A stretch of 6,381 nt of DNA from Clostridia bacterium (GCA_017960705.1 JAGCYR010000033.1:1-6381), one strand, 5' to 3'; positions 1-6,381 are shown, numbered from the stretch's first letter. Made by a program: numbers and translations. The notes: a model not told the origin generated them from the letters alone.

Positions 1-193
1 GCGTCGGGAGACCACGCTCACGTTCACCGCGCCCGGCGAGGGCGACCTGACCTATTACGTTTCGGGCGTGAAAGCCGGACCGTGGACGGTTTCGGCGAAC
101 GGACAGCAGAAGTCCGTGAAGGTCACCGAGGAGAGCGGGTTCCTCACCTGTACGGCGCCCGCGGGCGTCGAGATCTCGCTGATCCCGTCGTGA
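1..193 (+). CDS. C-terminal end of a probable heparinase II/III-type lyase (partial, 5' end outside window)
   Basis: Only the last 63 residues are present, read in the frame beginning at base 2 and ending at TGA 191-193. They align with the C-terminus of the complete lyase just downstream (its residues 853-914): about 36 of 62 positions are identical by hand with one gap. Shared landmarks are RR at the start, LTxTAPGxGxLTYY, SGVxAGxW, TAPAG and SL near the end. The segment has a beta-strand-like pattern typical of the C-terminal beta domains of polysaccharide lyases. By this similarity the missing part is inferred to be another heparinase II/III lipoprotein, making a tandem paralog pair. The similarity covers only the tail, so an unrelated enzyme sharing the same C-terminal domain remains possible. 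The stop lies 64 bp before the next start, with no terminator between, which fits co-transcription. Confidence 0.7.
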   Translation, partial: RRETTLTFTAPGEGDLTYYVSGVKAGPWTVSANGQQKSVKVTEESGFLTCTAPAGVEISLIPS

Positions 194-257
194 CGGCGCA
201 GGACGTCGACGTTTTCCCCGGAACGGGGATGAAGCAAAAAACGAAAAGGGAACTGTT

Positions 258-3002
258 ATGAAAAAAGCACTTTATCTTGCGGCGATCGTTCTGTGTCTCG
301 TTCTCTCGCTCTCGGCGCTGACCGCCTGTTTCGGAGGGGGAGAGACCGACGAGACCGATCCCCCGGAGACCGAAGCCGATGCCCACGAACACGTCTGGGA
401 CGAGGGCGAGGTCGTCAGAGCGGGCAGCTGCGACGCCACGACCAAAGAGGAGACCAAAGGCGAGATCCGCTATACCTGCACGGTCTGCGGAGAGACCAAA
501 CTCGAAGAGGTCGACGGTCACACCTGGGACGACGGGCGGGTGATCGACGCCGCCGACTGCATCCATACCGGTATGCGGATGTATACCTGCACCGTCTGCA
601 GATCCAAGAAGACCGAATCGATCCCTCCCAACGGGATGCACAACTTTAAGGACGAGGACGGCTATCTCGCCGTCGAACCGACCGAGAGCTCCGCGGGTCA
701 GCGCGCCGGGATCTGCTCGATCTGCGGCGCCGTCAGCCTCGTGGAGGACGAAATGACCTACGCAGAGTACAGTTCCAAACTCAACGCCTCCCAAACGGCG
801 ATCAACGCGTTCAAGACCGATTCGTTCGGGGGCAGACAGCATACCCAGATGTCGACCACCGCGTATTCCGCCCCCGGCGCCTATCCGACGGCGGGAGAAC
901 ATCCGCGTATCCTGATGAACAAGACCACCGTCGAACAGGTGCGCGCCGCGATGCAGGATCCCGCGAACGCCGCCCACGTGACGGCTCTGATCGAATCGGC
1001 GAACAGCGCCGCTTCGGGGAAGGTCACCGAATACAGCGCCGGCATCCTCAACTGCGCGCGGGCGAAGGCGTTTCTGTACCAGATGACCGGCGTCGAGCTC
1101 TACGGCTACGACGCGATCCGGATAATGAAGGAGTTTATTACCAATTATACGTCGGTCGGAAGCAGCGGCGATCCCTGCCGGAAATACGGCGAGATCATGT
1201 TCGCGACGGCGGTCGTCTACGACTGGTGCTACGATCTGCTCACCGCGTCCGACAAGACGCAGTTCATCTCGGGCGTCGAGCACAAGGTCGTGAACGGTTC
1301 CCACATGGAGGTCGGCTTCCCGCCGTCGGGACAGTGGGCGATCACGGGGCACGGGTGCGAGCGCCAGATCCTGCGCGATTACCTCTCCTTCGCGCTCGCC
1401 GTCTACGACGAGGAGCCGACGTGGTATCAGTTTATCGGCGGGCGTATCTATCAGGAATACGTGCCGGTCCGCGATATCTATTACGAGGCGGGCTTCTATC
1501 CGCAGGGCGTTTCGGTCTACCTGTCTCTCCGTTTCGCCTCAGACCTCTGGAGCGCGTGGCTGCTCAAATCCGCGACCGGGGATATGCCCTACGACGCCGT
1601 CGGGATGAAACAGGTGATGCACTCGGTCTACTCCTACGTCGTCAACGGTGCAAACGAGTTCTTTGAGGAGGGCGACGACGAGAACAGATCCGGCGCCGAG
1701 AATCTGAAACAGTTCGCGACCCCCTCCCTGATCTCGGCGTATCTCTTCAACGACTCGACGGCGATGAGCTGGGCGGCGTTCGGAAACTACGCGTATATCG
1801 AAAAGCCGTTCGTTCTGATCCTGAAATCGAGCGGCGTCGAGGGCACGGCGGCGACGCGCCACGAGGGGCTTGACCTGATCCTCTACAACGGCGGCTGGCT
1901 CGGGCAGATGATCGCGCACAGCAACTGGACCAGTTCCGGCGCTGCGGTCTATATGAAGATCGGGAACCACACCACGGCGAACCACGACCACGCCGATTCG
2001 GGCTCGTTCCAGATCTACTACAAGGGATTGCTCGCGGGCGACTCGGGCTACTACGACAAGTACGACTCGAACCACCATCTGAATTATCACAAGTCGACCA
2101 TCGCGCACAACTCGATCGTTCTGCAGAAGGGATCGACCCTGATCCAGCAGAAACGGCCGCCCGAAATGAAGGCGCTGGATCCCTCGTCCTACGACCGGGC
2201 GTGGTCCAACAGCCAGTATCAGTTCGGGACCACCACGGGACACGAGGGCGCGTATCTCGACGAGGCAGAGACGCAGCCGAAGTACGCCTACATCGCGGGC
2301 GATATCGCGAAGGCATATACCTCGACCGTCACCCGGCTCGACCGTCGGATGCTCGCGGTCTACGACACCGGGAACCCCGACGTGCCGATGTACTTTTTCG
2401 TCTACGACAATATCACCGCGAGCGACAGCTCGTATCAGAAGGTATTCCTCCTGCATACCAAGACCGAACCGACCGTTTCGGGCAAGACCGTGACCGTCGT
2501 AAACGGCGACGGGAAACTGGTGTTGCAGAACGTCGTCGGCAATACCACGCTCTCGAAGGTCGGCGGCGCGGGACATAACTACGACGTCGGGGGCAGCCAG
2601 ATCGCCACGCAGAACGGCGAGGACGACGGCTACTGGGGCCGCGCGGAGATCAAGACCGCCGCGGGCAACACGAACGACGTTATGCTGAACGCGATGTACG
2701 TCTGCGACAAGGCGAAATCGCCCGAGGGACAGACCGCGACCGCGATCTCGAACTCCATCGTGACCGGGACCGTGATCGGAAAGGTCGCCGCGATCTTCGT
2801 CAACGCCGCGACGAGACGCACGACCGCGCTCACCGTCACCGCCCCCGGAACGGGAGAACTGACCTACTATATCTCGGGCGTTCAAGCCGGGAAATGGATG
2901 GTCACGGCGGGCGGCGTTTCGCAGACCGTCACCGCCACGGAGGACGGAGGACTGCTCGTCTTTACCGCTCCCGCGGGACAGGTCTCGCTCTCTCCCCAAT
3001 GA
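258..3002 (+). CDS. Heparinase II/III family polysaccharide lyase, surface lipoprotein with N-terminal His/Cys repeats
   Basis: This 914-residue protein is a predicted extracellular, membrane-anchored polysaccharide lyase, cleaving acidic glycans by beta-elimination; the substrate cannot be named from sequence. Residues 1-24 form a lipoprotein signal (KK, hydrophobic core, lipobox LTAC with C24), then an acidic D/E/T/P linker to about 42. Residues 43-165 hold three repeats with His and CxxC. A lyase N-terminal motif EHPRIL is at 214-219, and an all-alpha domain runs to about 490. HGCE at 365-368 matches the catalytic H-x-x-E of Pedobacter heparinase II (H202/E205), with Y414 or Y421 as the candidate catalytic tyrosine. 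The beta-sandwich carries NHDHADSGSFQI (575-586), D595 and TIAHN (614-618). H576 matches the catalytic His406, and H578, D595 and H617 match the zinc ligands. All key residues appear intact. The ATG is preceded by AGGGA (247-251) at 6-nt spacing. The 64-bp upstream gap shows no promoter. The family call is firm; heparin as substrate is not implied. Confidence 0.92.
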   Translation: MKKALYLAAIVLCLVLSLSALTACFGGGETDETDPPETEADAHEHVWDEGEVVRAGSCDATTKEETKGEIRYTCTVCGETKLEEVDGHTWDDGRVIDAADCIHTGMRMYTCTVCRSKKTESIPPNGMHNFKDEDGYLAVEPTESSAGQRAGICSICGAVSLVEDEMTYAEYSSKLNASQTAINAFKTDSFGGRQHTQMSTTAYSAPGAYPTAGEHPRILMNKTTVEQVRAAMQDPANAAHVTALIESANSAASGKVTEYSAGILNCARAKAFLYQMTGVELYGYDAIRIMKEFITNYTSVGSSGDPCRKYGEIMFATAVVYDWCYDLLTASDKTQFISGVEHKVVNGSHMEVGFPPSGQWAITGHGCERQILRDYLSFALAVYDEEPTWYQFIGGRIYQEYVPVRDIYYEAGFYPQGVSVYLSLRFASDLWSAWLLKSATGDMPYDAVGMKQVMHSVYSYVVNGANEFFEEGDDENRSGAENLKQFATPSLISAYLFNDSTAMSWAAFGNYAYIEKPFVLILKSSGVEGTAATRHEGLDLILYNGGWLGQMIAHSNWTSSGAAVYMKIGNHTTANHDHADSGSFQIYYKGLLAGDSGYYDKYDSNHHLNYHKSTIAHNSIVLQKGSTLIQQKRPPEMKALDPSSYDRAWSNSQYQFGTTTGHEGAYLDEAETQPKYAYIAGDIAKAYTSTVTRLDRRMLAVYDTGNPDVPMYFFVYDNITASDSSYQKVFLLHTKTEPTVSGKTVTVVNGDGKLVLQNVVGNTTLSKVGGAGHNYDVGGSQIATQNGEDDGYWGRAEIKTAAGNTNDVMLNAMYVCDKAKSPEGQTATAISNSIVTGTVIGKVAAIFVNAATRRTTALTVTAPGTGELTYYISGVQAGKWMVTAGGVSQTVTATEDGGLLVFTAPAGQVSLSPQ
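574..620 (+). other. Second CxxC repeat region within the lyase N-terminus (marker for the 43-165 repeat block)
   Basis: This entry marks the codons for residues 106-121, around the second CxxC (C111, C114). The full repeat block is encoded by bases 384-752. Unit 1 has H45-x-W47, C58 and C74/C77; unit 2 has H88-x-W90, C101 and C111/C114; unit 3 has H128-x-F130 and C153/C156 but lacks the middle cysteine. The His-to-first-Cys distance is 13 residues in both complete units. Such H/C...CxxC units recur in surface proteins of gut Clostridia and look like small metal-binding or disulfide modules, but their function here is unknown. Confidence 0.6.
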
Positions 3003-3018
3003 CCCGATCACAACAATT

Positions 3019-3060
3019 ACCCTTGACCGCGCCGATTCCGGCGCGGTCAAGGGTTTGTTT
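3019..3060 (+). terminator. Rho-independent terminator of the lyase transcription unit
   Basis: The arms 3019-3034 (acccttgaccgcgccg) and 3039-3054 (cggcgcggtcaagggt) are perfect reverse complements, giving a 16-bp stem with loop attc. The T-rich tail tttgttt (3054-3060) follows at once. It begins 16 bases after the lyase stop codon. The opposite strand has no T-run beyond the stem, so it should act on + strand transcripts only. Confidence 0.93.
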
Positions 3061-3104
3061 CGGGGGTCTCTGTGCGGACGCTTTTTCGTTTTGTTTTGCG
3101 GGTG

Positions 3105-3136
3105 TTCACAATTTATTTACAAAGTTATGTTATAAT
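3105..3136 (+). promoter_or_regulatory. Extended -10 promoter for the ABC transporter operon
   Basis: An AT-rich island in otherwise GC-rich DNA contains TGTTATAAT at 3128-3136, a perfect sigma-A -10 hexamer (TATAAT, 3131-3136) with the TGn extension. A TTCACA (3105-3110) resembles a -35 box, but its 20-nt spacer is too long for a good match, so the extended -10 probably compensates. Transcription should start near 3143, about 107 nt before the ATG at 3250. Its place between a terminator and the first gene of an operon supports the call. Confidence 0.75.
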
Positions 3137-3168
3137 AATCAATCAAGGAAAACCATTTGACGACAACG

Positions 3169-3234
3169 CGGGACGGGAGGGAAACCGCCCGTCCCGTTCT
3201 CCGCTCCGCCGGACGGAAAGAGACCCCGGCGGGG
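3169..3234 (+). promoter_or_regulatory. Structured 5' leader with two hairpins ahead of the ATPase gene
   Basis: Hairpin 1 pairs 3169-3177 (cgggacggg) with 3188-3196 (cccgtcccg), 9 perfect base pairs. Inside it, 3179-3180 can pair with 3185-3186 to close a GAAA tetraloop (3181-3184), with an A-G mismatch between the two helices. Hairpin 2 pairs 3204-3212 (ctccgccgg) with 3226-3234 (ccggcgggg), 9 bp including one G-U, with a 13-nt loop. Hairpin 2 ends about 5 nt before the ribosome-binding site of the 3250 start. Neither hairpin is followed by a clear T-run, so a simple attenuator is not evident. I recognise no known riboswitch or T-box motif. The stems could be mRNA-stabilising or regulatory, or chance folds in GC-rich DNA. 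Confidence 0.4.
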
Positions 3235-3238
3235 AAGA

Positions 3239-3297
3239 AAGGAAACGATATGAGCCAAACGGACAAACCCGAAAACGAGAAGAAGGGGACCGCGATG
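3239..3297 (+). promoter_or_regulatory. Two ribosome-binding sites serving alternative in-frame ATG starts
   Basis: AAGGA (3239-3243) lies 6 nt before ATG 3250, and GAAGGGG (3282-3288) lies 6 nt before ATG 3295, in the same frame. The first start adds the hydrophilic leader MSQTDKPENEKKGTA; the second gives MIKVEHLVKRYGG, the usual N-terminus of this ATPase family. Both look usable. Confidence 0.6.
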
Positions 3298-4251
3298 ATC
3301 AAGGTAGAGCACCTGGTCAAACGCTACGGCGGCGCCGCGTTCGCTCTCGACGACGTGAGTTTCGAGATCGGAGAGGGCGAGATCGTCGGTCTGCTCGGTC
3401 CGAACGGGGCGGGCAAGAGTACGGCGATGAACATTCTGACCGGCTATCTGTCCACGACCTCCGGTAAAGCGGAGATCGGCGGGGTGGATATCCTCGAGAA
3501 TCCGATCGAGGCGAAAAAAATGATCGGGTATCTTCCCGAGCAGCCCCCGGTCTACCCCGATATGACGGTGACCGAGTATCTCCGCTTCGTCTACGAACTG
3601 AAGGGGTGCAAGTTCCCGCGGGAGCAGTATCTTGCGGACGTGATGGCGGCGGTCAAGATCACCGACGTCAAAGAGCGGCTGATCCGCAACCTCTCGAAGG
3701 GGTACCGGCAGCGGGTCGGGATCGCGCAGGCGCTGATCGGGGACCCGAAGGTCATCATCTTCGACGAGCCGACCGTCGGCCTCGATCCCAAGCAGATCCT
3801 CGAGATCCGGAACCTGATCCGCAATCTCGGGCGCACGCATACCGTCATCCTCTCGACCCACATCCTCGCGGAGGTGCAGTCGGTCTGCGAACGCATCGTC
3901 ATCATCAACCACGGGCGCATCATCGCGAACGAACGCGCCGAGGACCTTGCCCGCGTGATCGAGGACAACACCCATTTCCGCTACGCCGTCGTCGGCGACA
4001 AGAACGCCGTGATCGACGGGCTGAAGGGCGTGCAGGGCGTCGCTTCGGTGACCCCGATGAACGAGCGTGAGGGCGACGCCTTCCGCTACCTCGTCGAGGG
4101 CAAGCGCGGCGTCGACGTCCGGCGCGGCGTGTTCCGGGTCTGCGCAGAGCGCGGCTGGCCGATCCTTTCGCTCGGAGCGGTCGGGGACGACCTCGAAAGC
4201 ATCTTCATCCGGCTGGTCGACCGTTCGGACAAAGAGATCGACCGGAAATAA
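3250..4251 (+). CDS. ABC-2 type transporter ATP-binding protein, GldA-like
   Basis: This 333-residue cytoplasmic ATPase powers the ABC-2 complex formed with the next gene's permease. Motifs, numbered from ATG 3250: Walker A GPNGAGKST (50-58), Q-loop Gln98 in LPEQPPVYPDMTV, a signature variant LSKGYRQR (148-155) in place of LSGGQ as usual for GldA/multidrug-type ATPases, Walker B VIIFDEP (168-174) with catalytic E173, D-loop GLDP, and the H-loop His204 in LSTH. A C-terminal extension (about 234-333) follows the nucleotide-binding domain, as in GldA-like proteins. The frame stays open upstream to a TTG at 3157, but that stretch has weaker GC bias at third positions and holds the leader hairpins, so ATG 3250 is preferred; ATG 3295 (318 residues) is a real alternative. 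It is the first gene of the operon, 51 bp before the permease. The family is sure; the GldA comparison rests on the neighbours as much as the sequence. Confidence 0.93.
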   Translation: MSQTDKPENEKKGTAMIKVEHLVKRYGGAAFALDDVSFEIGEGEIVGLLGPNGAGKSTAMNILTGYLSTTSGKAEIGGVDILENPIEAKKMIGYLPEQPPVYPDMTVTEYLRFVYELKGCKFPREQYLADVMAAVKITDVKERLIRNLSKGYRQRVGIAQALIGDPKVIIFDEPTVGLDPKQILEIRNLIRNLGRTHTVILSTHILAEVQSVCERIVIINHGRIIANERAEDLARVIEDNTHFRYAVVGDKNAVIDGLKGVQGVASVTPMNEREGDAFRYLVEGKRGVDVRRGVFRVCAERGWPILSLGAVGDDLESIFIRLVDRSDKEIDRK

Positions 4252-4273
4252 CGCGGCGAAACCAAAGAAAGGG

Positions 4274-4294
4274 CTCCTCCGGGAGGGGGAGGGA
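4274..4294 (+). promoter_or_regulatory. Very strong purine-rich ribosome-binding site of the permease, preceded by CTCCTCC
   Basis: GGGAGGGGGAGGGA (4281-4294) offers several overlapping Shine-Dalgarno matches, the last ending 8 nt before ATG 4303. Immediately upstream is CTCCTCC (4274-4280), which could pair with GGAGG (4288-4292) across a 7-nt loop and mask part of the site. Several GGAGG registers exist, so any masking would be partial. Confidence 0.5.
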
Positions 4295-4302
4295 AATCGA
4301 CA

Positions 4303-5007
4303 ATGTCTGCCATCTATAAACGGGAACTGCACGCCTACCTGACCTCCGCGATCGGGTACGCTTTCATCGCGCTCTTCTTCGCCGTGTCGGGGGGCGTCTT
4401 CGTCTACACGACGCTCTACTCGGGAACGGCGAATCCCGCCAACTACTATACGTATATGCTGGTCTTCTTCGTCATCCTTCTGCCGATCCTGACGATGAAG
4501 TCTTTCAGCGAGGAACGCAAGCTCCGCACCGAACAGCTGCTGCTGACGGCGCCGGTCTCGATCCCCGCGATGGTGATCGCGAAGTTCCTTGCCGCCATGA
4601 CCATCTTCTCTTCCTGCACCGTTCTCTGCTCCTGCTCGTTCCTTCTGCTCGCGAAATACGCGACGGTGCGCGCGGCGACGGTGTTCGGCAATCTGATCGC
4701 CATCCTGCTGGTCGGCGGGGCGTTCATCGCGATCGGGCTGTTCGTCTCGGCGCTCACCGAGAACCAGCTCGCGGCGGCGATCGGCACGGTGGGGATCATC
4801 CTCCTGTTCTTCGTCGTCTCGGCGCTCAACAGCTTTATCCCGGTCTACTGGATCCGGTTCGTCCTTTCGGGCGTCTCGATCTTCAGCCGGTTCGGCAATT
4901 TCACGCAGGGCGCGTTCGACTTCTCGGCGCTCCTCTACTATCTGTCGGTGATGGCGGTATTCCTGCTCCTGACCGGGCGGGTGTACGACCGCCGCCGCTA
5001 TCGGTAA
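4303..5007 (+). CDS. ABC-2 type permease, GldF-like
   Basis: This 234-residue integral membrane protein is the predicted transmembrane half of the exporter driven by the preceding ATPase. About six hydrophobic helices can be seen, near residues 16-38, 48-65, 92-117, 128-150, 155-176 and 207-225. Between helices 2 and 3 lies the cytoplasmic segment KSFSEERKLRTEQLLLTAP (66-84), characteristic of this ABC-2/GldF group and probably the ATPase-facing coupling region. A GldF-like RFGNFTQGAFDF (196-207) precedes the last helix, and the protein ends in a basic tail, RRRYR. The length is normal for a stand-alone GldF, unlike the GldF-GldG fusions of some bacteria. The start has a very strong ribosome-binding site. 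The next gene begins 9 nt after the stop, with its ribosome-binding site touching the stop codon, so the two are tightly coupled. The ABC-2 permease family is certain; the transported substrate is unknown. Confidence 0.92.
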   Translation: MSAIYKRELHAYLTSAIGYAFIALFFAVSGGVFVYTTLYSGTANPANYYTYMLVFFVILLPILTMKSFSEERKLRTEQLLLTAPVSIPAMVIAKFLAAMTIFSSCTVLCSCSFLLLAKYATVRAATVFGNLIAILLVGGAFIAIGLFVSALTENQLAAAIGTVGIILLFFVVSALNSFIPVYWIRFVLSGVSIFSRFGNFTQGAFDFSALLYYLSVMAVFLLLTGRVYDRRRYR

Positions 5008-5016
5008 GGGGGCAGT

Positions 5017-6381
5017 ATGAGCCGATTGAAAGAAACGGCGAAGGGTCTTGTCCGCCGCGCCGGAGGGCGGGGCGGGATCGGCGCCGCGACGGTGATCGTC
5101 GTGATCGCGCTGCTCGTGATCCTGAACGTCATCGTTTACGCCCTGAGCGCGAGATATTCGTGGTATCTCTACACCGCCCCCCGCTACGAGCATACGATCG
5201 GGGATTCCTCCGAGATCTTCTTCTCCGACCTCGATCAGGGGCGGGAGCTCAAGATCCGCTTCTGTATGAACGAGGAGGATCTGGAGGGAGATTCGGCGTA
5301 CCGTCTGGTGCTCGAGACCGCGCGCCAGTTCGCCGAGAAATACGATTTTATCTCGGTCGATTTCATCAACATCGTCGTCAACCCCGACGAGGTGTCGCGC
5401 TATAAGTACGGCGCTGCGCCCGAACGCGACGAGAACAACAACAAGATCAAGAAGAACAGCGTGACCAAAACCAGCGTCGTGTTCGATATGGGGGGCAACG
5501 ACTTTACCGTCGCGAACCTTCCCGCCTTCTTCATCCTCGACAGCCGGCAGTATATCACCGGCTACGACGGGGAACGGGTGATGTCCGCCCTGATCCACCG
5601 GACGATGGCGGACGAGCGTCCCGTCGCCTGCTTCACGCAGGGACACGGCGAGACTTCGAGCGAACTGCTCTACAATATCCTGGTCTGCGCCGGCTATTCG
5701 ATCGCGACGGCGGACCTCGCCAAGGAGGAGATCCCCGAGGGAACGTCGCTCCTGATCGTCTCCAACCCGCTCTACGACTTCGAGACCGGAGCCGCCGGTT
5801 CCGGGATCGTCTCGGAGATCGAACGGCTGAACGAGTTCGCCGAGGCGGGCGGGACGGTCTTCGCGATCCTCGACCCGCTGATCACCGACCTCCCGCACCT
5901 GAACGCCTACCTCGAGGGGTGGGGGCTCTCGCGCCGCGAGGGAACGGTGCGCGATATGATCAACTCGCTTACCGCCGACGGCTACGCGGTGTCGACCTCG
6001 TTCTCGTCAAGCGCCCCCGGCGACGCGATCCGCGAACGGATCCGGGCGTTCTCCGACGCCGACGTGGTCCTGAAACGCGCCGCGGCGATCGACGTTACCT
6101 CCCCCGACGGCGTGACGGCGGAGCCGGTGCTTTCGGTCGGACGGACCGCTTCGATCTGGGCGGACGGAGAGAAGACCGACAGTGACGGCGGCTACGCGGT
6201 CGCCGCGTACGCAAAGCGCGAGAACGGTTCGGGCGTGTTTCTGGTCTCGAGCGTCTATATGACCTCGTCCGACGCCATCCGCACCAACGGCTACGCCAAC
6301 GCCGACTTCATCTACGCAGTTCTGGAGTATTCCGACGGCGCCCGCGTCCCGCTCGGGACGAAAGTCATGCTGATCGAGACC
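5017..6381 (+). CDS. GldG-like ABC transporter auxiliary protein (partial, 3' end outside window)
   Basis: The frame is open from ATG 5017 to the window edge, 455 codons without a stop. The ATG follows AAGGGGG (5006-5012) at 4 nt. A basic cytoplasmic N-terminus (1-21, with RR and R pairs) precedes one transmembrane helix (about 22-44), so the rest should lie outside the membrane. From about 75 the protein matches the architecture of the GldG/ABC auxiliary family: a strand ELKIRFCMNEEDL, a helix ETARQFAEKYDFISVDFINI (100-119) followed by NP at 122-123, then DGERVMSALIHRT (184-196), FTQGHGE (206-212, the hallmark GHGE), and GGTVFAILDP (278-287). This family forms an extracytoplasmic partner of ABC-2 transporters. 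Members commonly end in a second transmembrane helix, which would lie beyond the window. The fold is recognised from motifs by eye; the binding partner and the role of GHGE are not known to me. Confidence 0.85.
   Translation, partial: MSRLKETAKGLVRRAGGRGGIGAATVIVVIALLVILNVIVYALSARYSWYLYTAPRYEHTIGDSSEIFFSDLDQGRELKIRFCMNEEDLEGDSAYRLVLETARQFAEKYDFISVDFINIVVNPDEVSRYKYGAAPERDENNNKIKKNSVTKTSVVFDMGGNDFTVANLPAFFILDSRQYITGYDGERVMSALIHRTMADERPVACFTQGHGETSSELLYNILVCAGYSIATADLAKEEIPEGTSLLIVSNPLYDFETGAAGSGIVSEIERLNEFAEAGGTVFAILDPLITDLPHLNAYLEGWGLSRREGTVRDMINSLTADGYAVSTSFSSSAPGDAIRERIRAFSDADVVLKRAAAIDVTSPDGVTAEPVLSVGRTASIWADGEKTDSDGGYAVAAYAKRENGSGVFLVSSVYMTSSDAIRTNGYANADFIYAVLEYSDGARVPLGTKVMLIET

Noticed and set aside
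203..212. Perfect 10-bp palindrome ACGTCGACGT in the gap between the two lyase genes
   Set aside because: It is too short to separate from chance in GC-rich DNA, there is no second copy nearby and no promoter beside it, so an operator call is not supported.
215..229. Small hairpin tccccg-gaa-cgggga between the two lyase genes, as a possible terminator
   Set aside because: The stem is only 6 bp with a 3-nt loop, and it is followed by an A-rich rather than T-rich stretch on the + strand; no T-run follows on the - strand either.
1539..3050. A 503-codon - strand open frame over the lyase, and a 402-codon one at 144-1352
   Set aside because: Both are antisense shadows of the lyase gene. The + strand frame has a signal peptide, catalytic motifs and a ribosome-binding site; these have none, and the 503-codon frame even runs into the terminator stem.
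3169..3200. Leader hairpin 1 as an intrinsic terminator or attenuator
   Set aside because: The stem is followed by ttctccg with no run of T, so termination is unlikely.
3139..5898. A 919-codon open frame on the - strand lying across the ATPase, permease and GldG-like genes
   Set aside because: Its product is a low-complexity Arg/Asp/His-rich string with no domain, it crosses the intergenic gaps, and it mirrors the C/G-rich third positions of the real + strand genes, which removes stops from that antisense frame.

Overview
This GC-rich window looks like part of a Bacillota genome, probably an anaerobic Clostridia-like lineage. The reasons are a lipoprotein signal followed by an acidic Asp/Glu/Thr/Pro linker, N-terminal His/CxxC repeats of a kind common in surface proteins of gut Clostridia, and strong purine-rich ribosome-binding sites ahead of every complete gene. 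Codon third positions are mostly C or G, which also leaves very long but spurious open frames on the other strand. The taxonomic call is an inference from gene style, not from a marker gene. All supported genes lie on the + strand.

Left block (1-3060): the 3' end of one gene (stop at 191-193), then a complete 914-residue lipoprotein of the heparinase II/III polysaccharide-lyase superfamily (258-3002). The last 63 residues of the upstream gene align with the C-terminus of the lyase (about 36 of 62 identical by hand), so two paralogous lyases probably sit in tandem. The 64-bp gap between them has no visible promoter, so they are likely co-transcribed. The unit ends at a textbook intrinsic terminator: a 16-bp perfect stem, a 4-nt loop and a T-rich tail at 3019-3060.

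Boundary (3061-3249): an AT-rich island carrying an extended -10 promoter (TGTTATAAT, 3128-3136), followed by a leader of about 107 nt that can fold into two GC-rich hairpins, one capped by a GAAA tetraloop, before the next gene's ribosome-binding site.

Right block (3250-6381): a compact operon for an ABC-2 type export system resembling GldA-GldF-GldG. It encodes a cytoplasmic ATPase, a six-helix permease and a membrane-anchored extracytoplasmic auxiliary protein with a GHGE motif. The last gene runs off the right edge after 455 codons. The set resembles the Gld ABC complex needed for gliding in Flavobacterium, but nothing here suggests gliding; the substrate or role of such modules in Bacillota is not settled.

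The two blocks look like separate transcription units, the first for extracellular glycan breakdown at the cell surface and the second for an ABC-2 membrane complex. I see no direct functional link. I found no RNA genes, mobile elements, CRISPR arrays or attachment sites.
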